Assembly (NCBI GenBank): GCA_963781595.1
Contig: CAWAGG010000006.1
Span: forward strand, 1,736,001 to 1,800,000
Length of the DNA: 64,000 nucleotides
Direction of reading: 5' to 3'
From: JBEDUK01 sp963781595
GTDB taxonomy: Bacteria; Actinomycetota; UBA4738
A program made the position numbers and the translations under genes. How positions within the stretch are numbered: position 1 is the stretch's first letter; every line of letters begins with the position of its first letter. The notes beneath the pieces are model-generated. The model was not told where the DNA came from, searched no databases, and was given only the letters and a program-made list of their open reading frames with translations. Positions 21,116 through 29,718 of the stretch are shown piece after piece.

Positions 21116-22150
21116 TCAGGTGGTCTTCTCGGCGGTGGACACGAAGCCCTGTGGCCCGTCCCCGTCGATCGCGTACAGCGTCGGCGTCGTTCCTCCGCTC
21201 GCGGACCCGAACTCCGCCCTGCCGACCTTCAGGTTCTTGTTCGCGTTGGTCCAACCGCTTCCCGGCGCGCAGGGGAGCGAGCAGACGAGCGTCCGCGTCT
21301 GGTAGTCGTTCGCGAGCCCTCCGAAGACCGCGAGCTGGTTCCCCAGGAACCCGAGGCCGGGCCACTCGTAGCCTGCCCCGCCCCCTTTCGGCTTCGGCAG
21401 GCCGGCGAGCTTCGACCATCCGGAGCCCGGCGCGAAGACGGCGACCGTCCGCTTGTAGACCCCGTTGGCGTCCTGGCCGCCCGCGACGTACGCCTTCGAG
21501 CCGTCGGAGGCATAGGCGAACGTCCAGTTCTCGCTCATCATCTTCATCCCGGTGTTCGACCAGGTCTGAGTCCCGGGATCGAAGACCAACGTGAAGTCGC
21601 TGATGCCGCTGATCGTGCCGTTCGTCGACTGGGCGTCCCCGCCGAACAGGTACAGCTTGCCGCCCAGCCATGCGCACCCACCGTCCCGGCTCGAGACCGC
21701 GCCGTCCGGGCTCGTCGCCGGGTTCGGGCCCGTGCTCCAGCGCGACCCCTGCGGGTTGGAGGGGTCGTAGAACTGCAGACTCGAATGCACGACCCCACCG
21801 CCGTCGATCCCGTTCACGACGGAGATCGTCGAGCCGTCGGTGCAGACGGCCATCTGGGCGAGGCCGCCCTCAGGCATCGGTTCGGCGTCGACGCTCCACT
21901 TGTTCGAGCCCGGCTTGAGGATCTGCATCCGGTCGTACGCGGCGCTGAACCCGGGTTTCCAGCCGCCCGGCATGTAGACCTTGCCCTTCAGGAACACGGC
22001 GCTCGTCTGGGAGACGGTCTGCTTCGGCGAACCGGCCGAGGACCACTTCGCGGTGACGACGCCGCTGCGGGCACCGGCAGGCTGAGGGACGAACATCGCA
22101 CCGAGCACGACGACGGTTGTAGCCGCGAACGCGACGAGCCTCCTGGTCAT
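21116..22150 (-). CDS. Exported kelch-type beta-propeller protein
   Basis: 344-residue exported protein: signal peptide (VAFAATTVVVLGAMFV, cleavage after PAGARS), then about six kelch-like blades. Repeats include VFLKGKVYMPGGW, AWLGGKLYLFGGD, SKAYVAGGQDANGVYKRT and NQLAVFGGLANDYQTR. The start at 22150 follows a strong GAGGAGG Shine-Dalgarno with 6-nt spacing. The fold resembles the kelch domain of galactose oxidase and sialic-acid-type kelch proteins. The copper ligands of galactose oxidase are not recognisable, so no catalysis is claimed. It sits downstream of the amine oxidase/propeller operon, behind a hairpin. Confidence 0.78.
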   Translation of the reverse strand: MTRRLVAFAATTVVVLGAMFVPQPAGARSGVVTAKWSSAGSPKQTVSQTSAVFLKGKVYMPGGWKPGFSAAYDRMQILKPGSNKWSVDAEPMPEGGLAQMAVCTDGSTISVVNGIDGGGVVHSSLQFYDPSNPQGSRWSTGPNPATSPDGAVSSRDGGCAWLGGKLYLFGGDAQSTNGTISGISDFTLVFDPGTQTWSNTGMKMMSENWTFAYASDGSKAYVAGGQDANGVYKRTVAVFAPGSGWSKLAGLPKPKGGGAGYEWPGLGFLGNQLAVFGGLANDYQTRTLVCSLPCAPGSGWTNANKNLKVGRAEFGSASGGTTPTLYAIDGDGPQGFVSTAEKTT

Positions 22151-22186
22151 CCCACGCCTCCTCATGCGACCGAAACGACATCGACC

Positions 22187-22216
22187 CGCCGCCACCCTGA
22201 CGGGTGGGTGGCGGCG
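22187..22216 (-). terminator. Strong GC hairpin between two exported-protein genes
   Basis: A perfect 11-bp stem (CGCCGCCACCC, 22187-22197; GGGTGGCGGCG, 22206-22216) encloses an 8-nt loop. It lies about 50 bp past the end of the PQQ-propeller gene and about 40 bp before the kelch start, both on the minus strand. There is no clean U-tract, so it may be an intrinsic terminator, an mRNA stabiliser, or a 5' leader structure of the kelch gene. Confidence 0.55.
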
Positions 22217-22269
22217 AGTGATGATGTTCCGTCCCGACCGATCAGGCAAGCGTTCGCAGCCGCTCCGGT

Positions 22270-23769
22270 TCACCCGCCGACGGGCGACGCGGCCGCCGGC
22301 CGATGCAGCCGAGACGGGTCGGGCCGCTCGGCCCGCTGTCCGCTCGAGAGATCGAACGCGTACAGCTGGTGATCGCCCGAACCGACGTACACGGTGCCGT
22401 TCGCCACGGCGGGTGACGACTCGACCGCATCGCCGGTCGCCGCGCTCCAGAGGAGGGCGCCGGACACAGCGTCGAGGGCGTGCACCTTGCCCCCGTCCGA
22501 TCCGACGTAGACGACGCCGTTCGCCACGGCGGGCGAGCTGATGACGTCGCCGCCGCTGACCGTGGTCCTCCACACCGTCGCGCCGGTCGCGGCCTGCAGC
22601 GCCACGACGTCGAGGTCCGCGCCCACGTACACGACGCCCTTCGCGACCGCGGGTGATGAGGTCAGCCCGAAGCCGGCCGGGCCCGCGCCGAGGTCTTGCG
22701 CCCAGAGCGGCGCCCCCGTCGAGGCGTTCAGCGCCGTGATGTCGTCGAAGACCGACATCGCGTAGACGACGCCGTTCGCGACCACGGGCGACGATCGCGC
22801 CATCCCGATGCCCTTCGACCACATCACGTTCCCCTGGTCGGCGCCGATCGCATAGAGCATGCCGCTCAGCGTTGCGACGTACGCGATGCCGTTGAAGACG
22901 GCCGGGGAGGAGTGGACGGCGTTGTCGACGGTCGTCGACCAGACGACCGCGCCGGTGTCGGCCGCCAGCCCGTAGACCTTCGCGGAGAACGAACCGACGA
23001 TCACCAGCTTGCCGGAACGGTTCGTGTTCACTACGGCCGGCGACGAGACCAACGGCGCGCCGAGGACGCCGCTCGTCCACCGGATCACGCCGGTCGCCGC
23101 GTCGTAGGCGTGCATCCTCCCGTCGTCCGACCCGACGTACACGATCCCGTTCGAGACCGACGGCGACGACTCGACCACGCCGCCCGTCGTGGCTGCCCAC
23201 ACGAGCGCGCCGCTCGCGCCGTCCAGCGCGTACAGCTTCCCGTCGTTCGATCCCACGTAGACGATCCCGTTGACCACGGCTGGCGACGAGTCGACGCGAC
23301 CGCCGGTCGGCCACGTCCAGTCCATGTCCAGGCCCGCGACGTTCGAGGCGCGCAGGACGTTCTCGTACGCGTTGAGCGCCTTGTGCCGGGGCGTGTTCCG
23401 GAACTGCGGCCAGTCGGTCGACACGGTGAACGTCGTCTGCGCAGCCTGCCCGGTCGCCGGATCCTTCGCCGTGACCCAGTGCACGCCCGGCTCGGCCGTC
23501 CCCGGCACCTTGAGCGGGATGCCCGAGAACGCCCCCGATCCGTTCGATACGGCCTCGGCCAGCCAGGACGTATCGAAGTAGACGTCGATCGCGTGGCTCG
23601 CCTTGAACCCACTCCCGCCGACCTTGGTCGTGGCGGTTGGCGGGCCTGAGGAGGGGGACAACGTGAGCTTTGGCGCCGCCCATGCCGGCGAGGCCATCAG
23701 GAGGGCGAGCACGAGCGAGGCCGTCGCGACCGCGGCCGCCCTCGTGCGCACGTGCGTGATGCTGTTCAT
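22270..23769 (-). CDS. Exported TIG-like plus PQQ-type beta-propeller protein, coupled to amine oxidase
   Basis: 499-residue exported protein. The signal peptide ends near SPAWAAP. A TIG-like domain (about 33-120, with SPSSGPPTATTKVGGSGF) precedes seven or eight PQQ-like blades such as VVNGIVYVGSNDGKLYALDG and PAVANGVVYVGSDGGKVHAL. The ATG at 23769 overlaps the stop of the copper amine oxidase (ATGA), with an AAAGGAG Shine-Dalgarno inside that gene. The two should therefore be made together. It shares domain order with the 892-residue protein at 18256-20934. The propeller might present, bind or scaffold the amine oxidase or its substrate, which is inference. Confidence 0.85.
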   Translation of the reverse strand: MNSITHVRTRAAAVATASLVLALLMASPAWAAPKLTLSPSSGPPTATTKVGGSGFKASHAIDVYFDTSWLAEAVSNGSGAFSGIPLKVPGTAEPGVHWVTAKDPATGQAAQTTFTVSTDWPQFRNTPRHKALNAYENVLRASNVAGLDMDWTWPTGGRVDSSPAVVNGIVYVGSNDGKLYALDGASGALVWAATTGGVVESSPSVSNGIVYVGSDDGRMHAYDAATGVIRWTSGVLGAPLVSSPAVVNTNRSGKLVIVGSFSAKVYGLAADTGAVVWSTTVDNAVHSSPAVFNGIAYVATLSGMLYAIGADQGNVMWSKGIGMARSSPVVANGVVYAMSVFDDITALNASTGAPLWAQDLGAGPAGFGLTSSPAVAKGVVYVGADLDVVALQAATGATVWRTTVSGGDVISSPAVANGVVYVGSDGGKVHALDAVSGALLWSAATGDAVESSPAVANGTVYVGSGDHQLYAFDLSSGQRAERPDPSRLHRPAAASPVGG

Positions 23770-25850
23770 CCCTGCTCCTTTCCCATGTCCGGACAGGTCT
23801 TGACGTGGCCCTCGCAGGGCGCGTCGAGGGCGGGGTTCTCGTCGAAGAAGCCCATGGGCCGCAGCGCGAAGCCGATCCAACCCGTCGACATCACGGGGTA
23901 GTGCTCCATCATCGGGAGGTGGGTGAAGCTGGCCGTGTACCAGACGACCAGGTCGTGCCCGTCGACGCTCTCGTCATCCGCGATGTACGCGGGCAGGCCC
24001 TCGCCCGGCGGTGACTGGTTCGGGTACTCCCCGGTGGCCGCCAGCTCGCCGTCCTGGTAGCGCGTGACCCACAGGGCGTGCTCCGCGTAGGCCGCGCGCC
24101 GCAACGGCCCGAAATCCGGGTCCGAGTACGGCTGCGTCGCCTGCATCGGCTGCAGCTCGTACCCGGTCGGTTCGTCCATGCCGTTGCGGTGCGTCGTGCT
24201 CTGCACGACCCATCGCCGGTCGGTCGCTGCGTTGGTGTCGCGGAACCCCTCGTGACCGATCGTGGTCTCGGTGGTCACGAACGCGTTGCCGGCCCGGCTC
24301 CGCACGGCCCTCTCGTTGTCCTCGACGACCCGATCGTCCGTGCCGTCGACGTCGAAGTCGATCCGGAAGTTGAAGAAGTGCTGGTGGGTCGGCGCGGCGA
24401 TGTTCTCCGCGACCGAGGCTCCCCACCGGTCGCCCCGTTCGACCGAGTCGACGCCCTCGTTGAGGGTCGTGCCGGTCGAACCCGCGTGCACGTCGATCCC
24501 GCCGTCCATCCGGAACACGTACTCGGTGAGGTAGGTGTAGTTGCCGTTCGCGTAGCCGGCCGTCACCACGAGCTGCCGACCGAGCCGCGCGTCGCGGTCC
24601 AGGGTGTTGGGGTCGGTCCGCTCCCAGAGCGAGCCCGCGTCGCGCTCGTAGATCGCGACCATGTGCGGGAGCTTCCATGCCTCCGGCTTGCCGTGGCTGC
24701 CGACGTCGTTCGCCGAGACCTCGTCGAAGAACACCGCGTTGTCCGGGACGTCGACCCCGCGCACCAGGGGCATCGCCCACTGTCCGAGGTTGTACTCGCC
24801 GATGTCGAGGGCGGCCCGCCAGGCCCAGGCGCGCGCGGGGATCGCGTAAGGCACGTAGATCTCGTCCATCGCGATGCGGTGGATGATCGGTCGGACGACA
24901 CCGTCGTGTTCGAAGCCGATCTGGTCCAGGACCAGGCCCTCGCGCTGGGTGAACCCGATCCGGAAGCGCCAGCCCAGCCAGCTGACCGCGTTGCCGCGGA
25001 CGCGGAACGACGGCCCGTCAGGCTGCGTCACGACGAGCGGCTTCAGACCGCCCCGCGGATGCGCTCGCCCGGTGATCGTCGTGTTGACCGGCCGAACGCC
25101 GGCGTCCATCACCTGAACGACCTTCAGGCGGTTCATGTCGACGGTCACGACCACGCCCTCGATCGGCCGGTCGTAGGGGTTCGGTAGGTCTCCCTGATAG
25201 AACGATAGGGCGCGGAGCAGCCGGGTCCCGTCCGGCACGCCGGGGATCGTGAGATCGCCCACGGCCCACCCGTCGTCGAGGTACACGTCGTCGGGGTCGA
25301 TGCCGCGGGCCTCGATCGCCGCCTGCCACCGGCGATCGGCGCGTACGACCTCGTCGACCATCGCGTATTCGCTGTTGTAGACGGCCGGCTGGGCGCCGGG
25401 CCGCTCGGTCCAGGACTCCAGCGCGTGGGCGCGCAGGTCCACGACGGCTTCGTACAGCCGGTTGTTCGCCCGGTCGTAGACGTTCGCGAACGATTCCCTC
25501 GGGAACGGCGCGCCCGGCGACCAGGCCAGGAGCTCGCTCTTCGGCGGCTCCTTCAGCTCGACCCTGGGGAAGAACGCGCCGTCCGGGAAGTCCTTCGATG
25601 CCTCGATCACCCTGAACGTCGTGTCGATCTCCGCCGTGGTCAGGGGATCGAGGGGATCCTCGGGTCCCCGCGGCGAGGACACGACGGCGGCGTCGGCTCG
25701 TCCCCCGCGCGTCCCGGACGGTGGAGCGGCCACGACCGCGAGCGACGCGACCAGCACGAACGTCGCCAGTGCTGACAGCCCGGGCGCACGCGGGCGGCGC
25801 GGCCCTCCCGAGGATCCACCTTCGCGCATAGAGCTGCTGTGCGGCCTCAT
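23766..25850 (-). CDS. Secreted copper amine oxidase (TPQ-type)
   Basis: Copper/topaquinone amine oxidases convert primary amines to aldehydes, with release of ammonia and hydrogen peroxide. The protein has 694 residues from the ATG that overlaps the upstream small ORF. An N-terminal hydrophobic helix near 25-42 suggests export. The catalytic Asp lies in LDIGEYNLGQ. The topaquinone precursor is Tyr in GNYTY. Copper His residues are HQH in PTHQHFFNF and the His of SFTHLPMMEHYPVMS. The C-terminal GFFDENPALD is typical. One oddity is Thr after the cofactor Tyr, where Asp or Glu is usual. Coupled overlaps at both ends place it in the middle of a three-gene operon. Confidence 0.9.
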   Translation of the reverse strand: MRPHSSSMREGGSSGGPRRPRAPGLSALATFVLVASLAVVAAPPSGTRGGRADAAVVSSPRGPEDPLDPLTTAEIDTTFRVIEASKDFPDGAFFPRVELKEPPKSELLAWSPGAPFPRESFANVYDRANNRLYEAVVDLRAHALESWTERPGAQPAVYNSEYAMVDEVVRADRRWQAAIEARGIDPDDVYLDDGWAVGDLTIPGVPDGTRLLRALSFYQGDLPNPYDRPIEGVVVTVDMNRLKVVQVMDAGVRPVNTTITGRAHPRGGLKPLVVTQPDGPSFRVRGNAVSWLGWRFRIGFTQREGLVLDQIGFEHDGVVRPIIHRIAMDEIYVPYAIPARAWAWRAALDIGEYNLGQWAMPLVRGVDVPDNAVFFDEVSANDVGSHGKPEAWKLPHMVAIYERDAGSLWERTDPNTLDRDARLGRQLVVTAGYANGNYTYLTEYVFRMDGGIDVHAGSTGTTLNEGVDSVERGDRWGASVAENIAAPTHQHFFNFRIDFDVDGTDDRVVEDNERAVRSRAGNAFVTTETTIGHEGFRDTNAATDRRWVVQSTTHRNGMDEPTGYELQPMQATQPYSDPDFGPLRRAAYAEHALWVTRYQDGELAATGEYPNQSPPGEGLPAYIADDESVDGHDLVVWYTASFTHLPMMEHYPVMSTGWIGFALRPMGFFDENPALDAPCEGHVKTCPDMGKEQG

Positions 25851-26143
25851 CGGACGCACCGACCCGAGGGATCGGCGGACCATCGCGCGTCGAACGGCAC
25901 CGAGCCCCGGACGCGCGCGGCCTTGCGACGCATGGCCGCCGACCGTGCTCGCCCGCGGAACCACGCTCGCCTGTGGAGTCGGCGCGGCTCCCCGGGCACC
26001 GCGTTCACCGAGGACGGCGCCGCGCGCATGCCGAGGACCTGAGCGACGGCGCCCGCCGGGACCATCAGGCTGAGGAGCGGAAGCATCGCGATCGCTGGAA
26101 CCGCGGCGCTCCAGGGCTGGGGAGCCTTCCTGCATCCGGTCAT
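25847..26143 (-). CDS. Small putative exported protein upstream of the amine oxidase
   Basis: 98-codon ORF with a signal-peptide-like start (hydrophobic AAVPAIAMLPLLSLMVPAGAVA) preceded by a GGGGG-type ribosome site. The remaining 60 residues are Arg-rich and match nothing I know. Its TGA overlaps the amine oxidase ATG (ATGA), which is the main argument that both are translated. Third codon positions are mostly G or C, as in real genes here. It may be a small exported protein, a leader that couples translation, or the decayed 5' part of a larger gene. Confidence 0.42.
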   Translation of the reverse strand: MTGCRKAPQPWSAAVPAIAMLPLLSLMVPAGAVAQVLGMRAAPSSVNAVPGEPRRLHRRAWFRGRARSAAMRRKAARVRGSVPFDARWSADPSGRCVR

Positions 26144-26216
26144 GTGTCCCCCTTCCTTCGTGGTCCGGTCGTGGAAGGTCCGTGCTGCGAACCGATGGCC
26201 GGATGATGGCCAGAGC

Positions 26217-26237
26217 GCTTCGGGTGGCCTTAAGGGC
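26217..26237 (-). promoter_or_regulatory. Shared upstream motif, copy 2 (before the amine oxidase operon)
   Basis: Gene-orientation core CCCTTAAGGCCACCCGAAGC. It ends exactly 73 nt before the ATG at 26143, the same distance as copy 3 before its gene. It lies in the divergent region between the amine oxidase operon and glyS. Confidence 0.6.
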
Positions 26238-26362
26238 GTGGCGGCCCCGCGTGCGCATCGTGAGAAGTGGTGCCGACGCCGACGGCAGCGACCTCCGCCC
26301 GTATCCTTGGCGGCACGCCAGCGGCCGGAGCCACCGGCCGGGAGAGAGGAGCTCTGCGCGCC

Positions 26363-27694
26363 ATGCCCGACCTGATGGAGACGATCGCGTCCCTCGCGAA
26401 ACGCCGCGGGATCGCGTTCCCGTCCAGCGAGATCTACGGCGGACTGCGTTCGTCCTGGGACTACGGCCCGCTCGGGGTCGAGATGCGCCGCAACATCCGG
26501 AACCGGTGGTGGCGCGACATGGTCCAGATGCGCGACGACGTGGTCGGGCTGGAGGCCGGGATCATCATGTCGCCCCGGGTCTGGGAGGCCAGCGGCCACG
26601 TCGCAGGCTTCTCCGACCCCCTGGTCGAATGCCGGAACTGCCACCAGCGCTTCCGCTTCGACCATCTGCAGGAGGCGGCGGGCGACGGCCCGATGATCTG
26701 CCCGCACTGCGGCGAGCACGACTTCACCGAGGCGAAGCAGTTCAACCTGATGTTCAAGACGCACATGGGTCCCGTCGAGGACGAGGCCGCCGTCGTCTAC
26801 CTGCGGCCCGAGACCGCGCAGGGGATGTTCGTCGACTACCGGACCGTCCAGCAGGCCTCGCGCCTGAAGATCCCGTTCGGCATCGCGCAGATCGGCAAGT
26901 CGTTCCGCAACGAGATCACGCCGGGGAACTTCATCTTCCGCACGCGGGAGTTCGAGCAGATCGAGATGGAGTACTTCGTCGAACCCGGCACGGACGATCG
27001 GTGGTTCGAGTACTGGCTGGACGCAAGGCTGCAGTGGTTCTACGACCTCGGCGTGACGAAGGAGAAGCTCCGCGTCCGCGAACACGGCCCCGACGAGCTG
27101 GCGCACTACGCGAAGAACGCGAGCGACATCGAGTACGAGTACCCGTTCGGCTGGAGCGAGCTGGAGGGCGTCGCGAACCGGACGGACTTCGACCTGCGGC
27201 AGCACCAGGAGGCGAGCGGCGAGGACCTCACGTACTTCGACCAGGAACACGACCGCCGGTACCTGCCGTACGTGATCGAACCCGCGGTCGGGGTCGACCG
27301 GATCCTGCTGACGCTCCTGATCGACGCGTACCGCGTGGACGAGGCGCCGACGGCGAAGGGCGACACGGACAAGCGAACGGTCCTCGGGCTGCACCGGGAC
27401 ATCGCGCCGATCAAGGTGGCGGTGCTCCCGCTGTCGCGGAACGAAGCGCTGGTGCCCGAGGCTCGGCGCGTCCACGACCTGGTCAAGCCGCTGTGGATGA
27501 CGTCGTACGACGACGCCGGCGCGATCGGGCGCCGCTACCGGCGGCAGGACGAGGTGGGGACGCCGTTCTGCGTGACCGTCGACTTCGACTCGCTGGAGGA
27601 CCGGCAGGTGACCGTGCGCGAACGAGATTCGATGCGCCAGGACCGGATCCCGATCGATGGGCTGGTGGCGCACCTGCGGGAAGAACTGTCGTGA
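26363..27694 (+). CDS. glyS: Glycyl-tRNA synthetase (class II, single-chain)
   Basis: Charges tRNA-Gly with glycine. The ATG at 26363 follows GAGAGAGGAG and gives 443 residues, normal for the homodimeric bacterial type. Class II motif 2 is in IGKSFRNEITPGNFIFRTREFEQIE. Motif 1 and insertion regions are intact, and a zinc-ribbon insertion is seen (CRNCHQ with CPHCGEHD, about 88-127). RPETAQGMF is the glycine/ATP-site signature. Motif 3 is EPAVGVDRILL. The C-terminal anticodon-binding domain spans about 345-440. A TATCCT -10-like hexamer lies about 55 nt upstream. Confidence 0.96.
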   Translation: MPDLMETIASLAKRRGIAFPSSEIYGGLRSSWDYGPLGVEMRRNIRNRWWRDMVQMRDDVVGLEAGIIMSPRVWEASGHVAGFSDPLVECRNCHQRFRFDHLQEAAGDGPMICPHCGEHDFTEAKQFNLMFKTHMGPVEDEAAVVYLRPETAQGMFVDYRTVQQASRLKIPFGIAQIGKSFRNEITPGNFIFRTREFEQIEMEYFVEPGTDDRWFEYWLDARLQWFYDLGVTKEKLRVREHGPDELAHYAKNASDIEYEYPFGWSELEGVANRTDFDLRQHQEASGEDLTYFDQEHDRRYLPYVIEPAVGVDRILLTLLIDAYRVDEAPTAKGDTDKRTVLGLHRDIAPIKVAVLPLSRNEALVPEARRVHDLVKPLWMTSYDDAGAIGRRYRRQDEVGTPFCVTVDFDSLEDRQVTVRERDSMRQDRIPIDGLVAHLREELS

Positions 27695-27939
27695 CCGACG
27701 CGCCGCCGGAGGTGCTCGAGGGAGGGGGTCGCGAGCAGCGCCGGAAGGATCGGCGGCCGCTGCGCGTCTCGTCGTTCGCGATCTTCGTGCTGGCGTTCCT
27801 GTTCCTGGCCGGGGCGGCGGCCGCCGCGGCGTGGGGTCAGCTTCAGCCGGGGAAAACCGCGCCGGTCCTATCGATGGCGCTGTCCGCCGGTGCCGTGATC
27901 CTGACGCTGATCGCACTGTGGCTGCGGCCGAAACGCTAG
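27691..27939 (+). CDS. Small two-helix membrane protein
   Basis: 82-residue protein beginning at the GTG that overlaps the glyS stop by 4 bp. A polar, charged N-terminus of about 25 residues (with REQRRKDRRPLRVSS) precedes two hydrophobic helices (about 29-46 and 56-77). The end is basic (LRPKR). No family is recognised. The overlap makes co-translation with glyS likely but does not imply shared function. Confidence 0.65.
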   Translation: MTDAPPEVLEGGGREQRRKDRRPLRVSSFAIFVLAFLFLAGAAAAAAWGQLQPGKTAPVLSMALSAGAVILTLIALWLRPKR

Positions 27940-27960
27940 GAGTCGAAGGGGGGTTCGCGT

Positions 27961-28725
27961 ATGACGACGTTCCGAGTGATCATGCTTCCCGGAAGCGTGC
28001 TTCCCGCCCAGATCGCCTACGGCTCGTTAGTGGCGGCCCTCGGCTCGGATGCCGAGGTGGTCGCGAAGGAGTTGGAGGTCTACGCGACCGATGAGGCACC
28101 TCGTGACTACACCCTGGATCTCGAGGTCGCGGGCGTGCTGCGCACTGCCGACGCCCGCGGATGGGAGCGGTTCCATCTGGTCGGCTATTCCGGTGGGGGA
28201 GCGGCCGCGCTGGCGTTCGCTGCTCGCCACCCGGATCGGCTGTCGAGCCTCGCGCTCTTGGAGCCGGCCTGGGCTGGCCGCTGGGATCTGAGCCCGGCGG
28301 AGCAGGCGCTCTGGCGTGAGACCGACCGGCTCGAGGCGCTCCCGCCGGACCGGTTCATGCGGGCGTTCATGCGACTCAGCGTCAAGCCGGGGGTGGAGCT
28401 GCCTCCCCCACCGTCTGGGGACCCGCCCCTTTGGATGGCGAAGCGCCCCGGTGGGATCCGAGCGTTCATCGAGACGTTCAAGACGTACGACCTCGACCGC
28501 GGCGGCCTGGCACGCTTCGATCGACCTGTGTACTTCGCGCTCGGCGGGCTGAGCAACCCCGACCAGTACGGTGAGATCGCGACCCGGCTCGCTCGGGTGT
28601 TCCCAGACTTTCGACTCGAGGTATTCGAAGAGCGACATCACTTCGACCCGCCGCATCGGATCGAAGCCGAGCGGCTCGCGCACTCGCTGACAGCGCTCTG
28701 GCGTCGCTCCGAGACGGCGCGGTGA
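27961..28725 (+). CDS. Alpha/beta hydrolase
   Basis: 254-residue alpha/beta-hydrolase-fold protein. The nucleophile elbow is GYSGG (Ser near 79), the oxyanion-side start is MLPGSVLPAQ, and the catalytic His is in EERHHFDPPHR near 227. A lid region rich in prolines lies near 135-150. It resembles small esterases or C-C hydrolases, and the substrate cannot be inferred. A GAAGGGGG ribosome site precedes the ATG. Confidence 0.82.
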   Translation: MTTFRVIMLPGSVLPAQIAYGSLVAALGSDAEVVAKELEVYATDEAPRDYTLDLEVAGVLRTADARGWERFHLVGYSGGGAAALAFAARHPDRLSSLALLEPAWAGRWDLSPAEQALWRETDRLEALPPDRFMRAFMRLSVKPGVELPPPPSGDPPLWMAKRPGGIRAFIETFKTYDLDRGGLARFDRPVYFALGGLSNPDQYGEIATRLARVFPDFRLEVFEERHHFDPPHRIEAERLAHSLTALWRRSETAR

Positions 28726-28875
28726 TCGTGCCGATCGGCGCAACCATCCATCCCATCTGCGCCAGCTTCATCCCCGACGTATCGCTGCCGAAGTCCAACG
28801 GGGAGCGAAGGGGCAGATGAATGGATCCGAAGAGGCGCGCAGACGCGAGTAGGCCGCCAACGATCGGGCACGTTC

Positions 28876-29700
28876 GTGAACGTCGAACCCCCAGGCGAGG
28901 CTGAAGGACACAAGAGCGGCTGGAGCGAGCACGGGACCGATGAGAAGGCGACTGAGGCACAGGCCGGGCTGCTCCTGCGTACCCAGGTGGGCTCCGGCGT
29001 TCACGGGACGGCTGTCGAAGGCCAGGACGACCGCGACGAGATGGGGATCTGCACCGAGGGCCCCAACTGGGTCGTCGGCCTGCGCGGGAAGTTCGGCCAG
29101 TACATCTACCGATCGAAGCCCGAAGGTGTCCGCTCGGGCGCGGGCGATCTCGATCTGACCGTTTACTCGCTCCGCAAGTGGATGCGACTGTCACTGAGCG
29201 GGAACCCGACCGTGCTGCTCCCGTTGTTCGTCCCTGAGTCCGAGATCGTCGCGATCGACGATCGCGGCCGAGACCTCCGAGCGAACGCCGGGCGGATCGT
29301 GTCCCAGACCGCAGGCAAGCGGTTCCTCGGCTACATGCACTCCCAGCGCGACCGACTCCTCGACGTCCGCGGCGGCAAGCACACCAACCGCCCGGAGCTC
29401 ATCGACCTCTACGGCTACGACACGAAGTACGCGATGCACCTGATCCGCCTCGGTATCCAGGGGATCGAGCTGATGAACTCCGGGCGCATCACGTTGCCGG
29501 TGCCCGAGCCGCACCTGTCGCAGCTCCGCGCACTCCGTCAGGGCGGTGTCTCGTTCGATGAGGCGACCGCGTGGGCCGACGACGTGGAGATCCAGCTCCA
29601 CGTCGCGATCCTCGCGTCGCCGCTGCCCGTGCATCCCGACAAGGCATGGGCGGACCTCTTCGTGATGGACGCGTATCGCACAGCGTGGGGCTGGACCTGA
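28876..29700 (+). CDS. RlaP-like predicted nucleotidyltransferase (DNA polymerase beta superfamily)
   Basis: 274-codon ORF with the minimal nucleotidyltransferase signature VGSGVHGTAVEGQDDRDEMG. The GS motif is followed by paired acidic residues that would bind metal. Further matches to the RlaP/COG3541 type include LTVYSLRKWMRLSLSGNP and KRFLGYMHSQRDRL. KYAMHLIRLGIQGIELMNSG also fits. The N-terminal 30 residues before the motif are poorly supported and the true start may be later. Members of this family are common in phages and near RNA-repair genes. Nothing in the flanks shows an RNA ligase here. It converges on the cupin gene. Confidence 0.72.
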   Translation: MNVEPPGEAEGHKSGWSEHGTDEKATEAQAGLLLRTQVGSGVHGTAVEGQDDRDEMGICTEGPNWVVGLRGKFGQYIYRSKPEGVRSGAGDLDLTVYSLRKWMRLSLSGNPTVLLPLFVPESEIVAIDDRGRDLRANAGRIVSQTAGKRFLGYMHSQRDRLLDVRGGKHTNRPELIDLYGYDTKYAMHLIRLGIQGIELMNSGRITLPVPEPHLSQLRALRQGGVSFDEATAWADDVEIQLHVAILASPLPVHPDKAWADLFVMDAYRTAWGWT

Positions 29701-29718
29701 CCTCGACCCGGCAGGTCG

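Noticed and set aside
21116..22150. Galactose oxidase identity for the kelch protein
   Set aside because: The fold class fits, but the Tyr-Cys cofactor and copper ligands are not recognisable, and the length is too short for the full enzyme.
18256..23769. Calling the two PQQ-type propellers quinoprotein dehydrogenases
   Set aside because: Only the blade pattern is seen. No quinone-binding Cys-Cys pair, catalytic Asp or calcium ligands could be identified.
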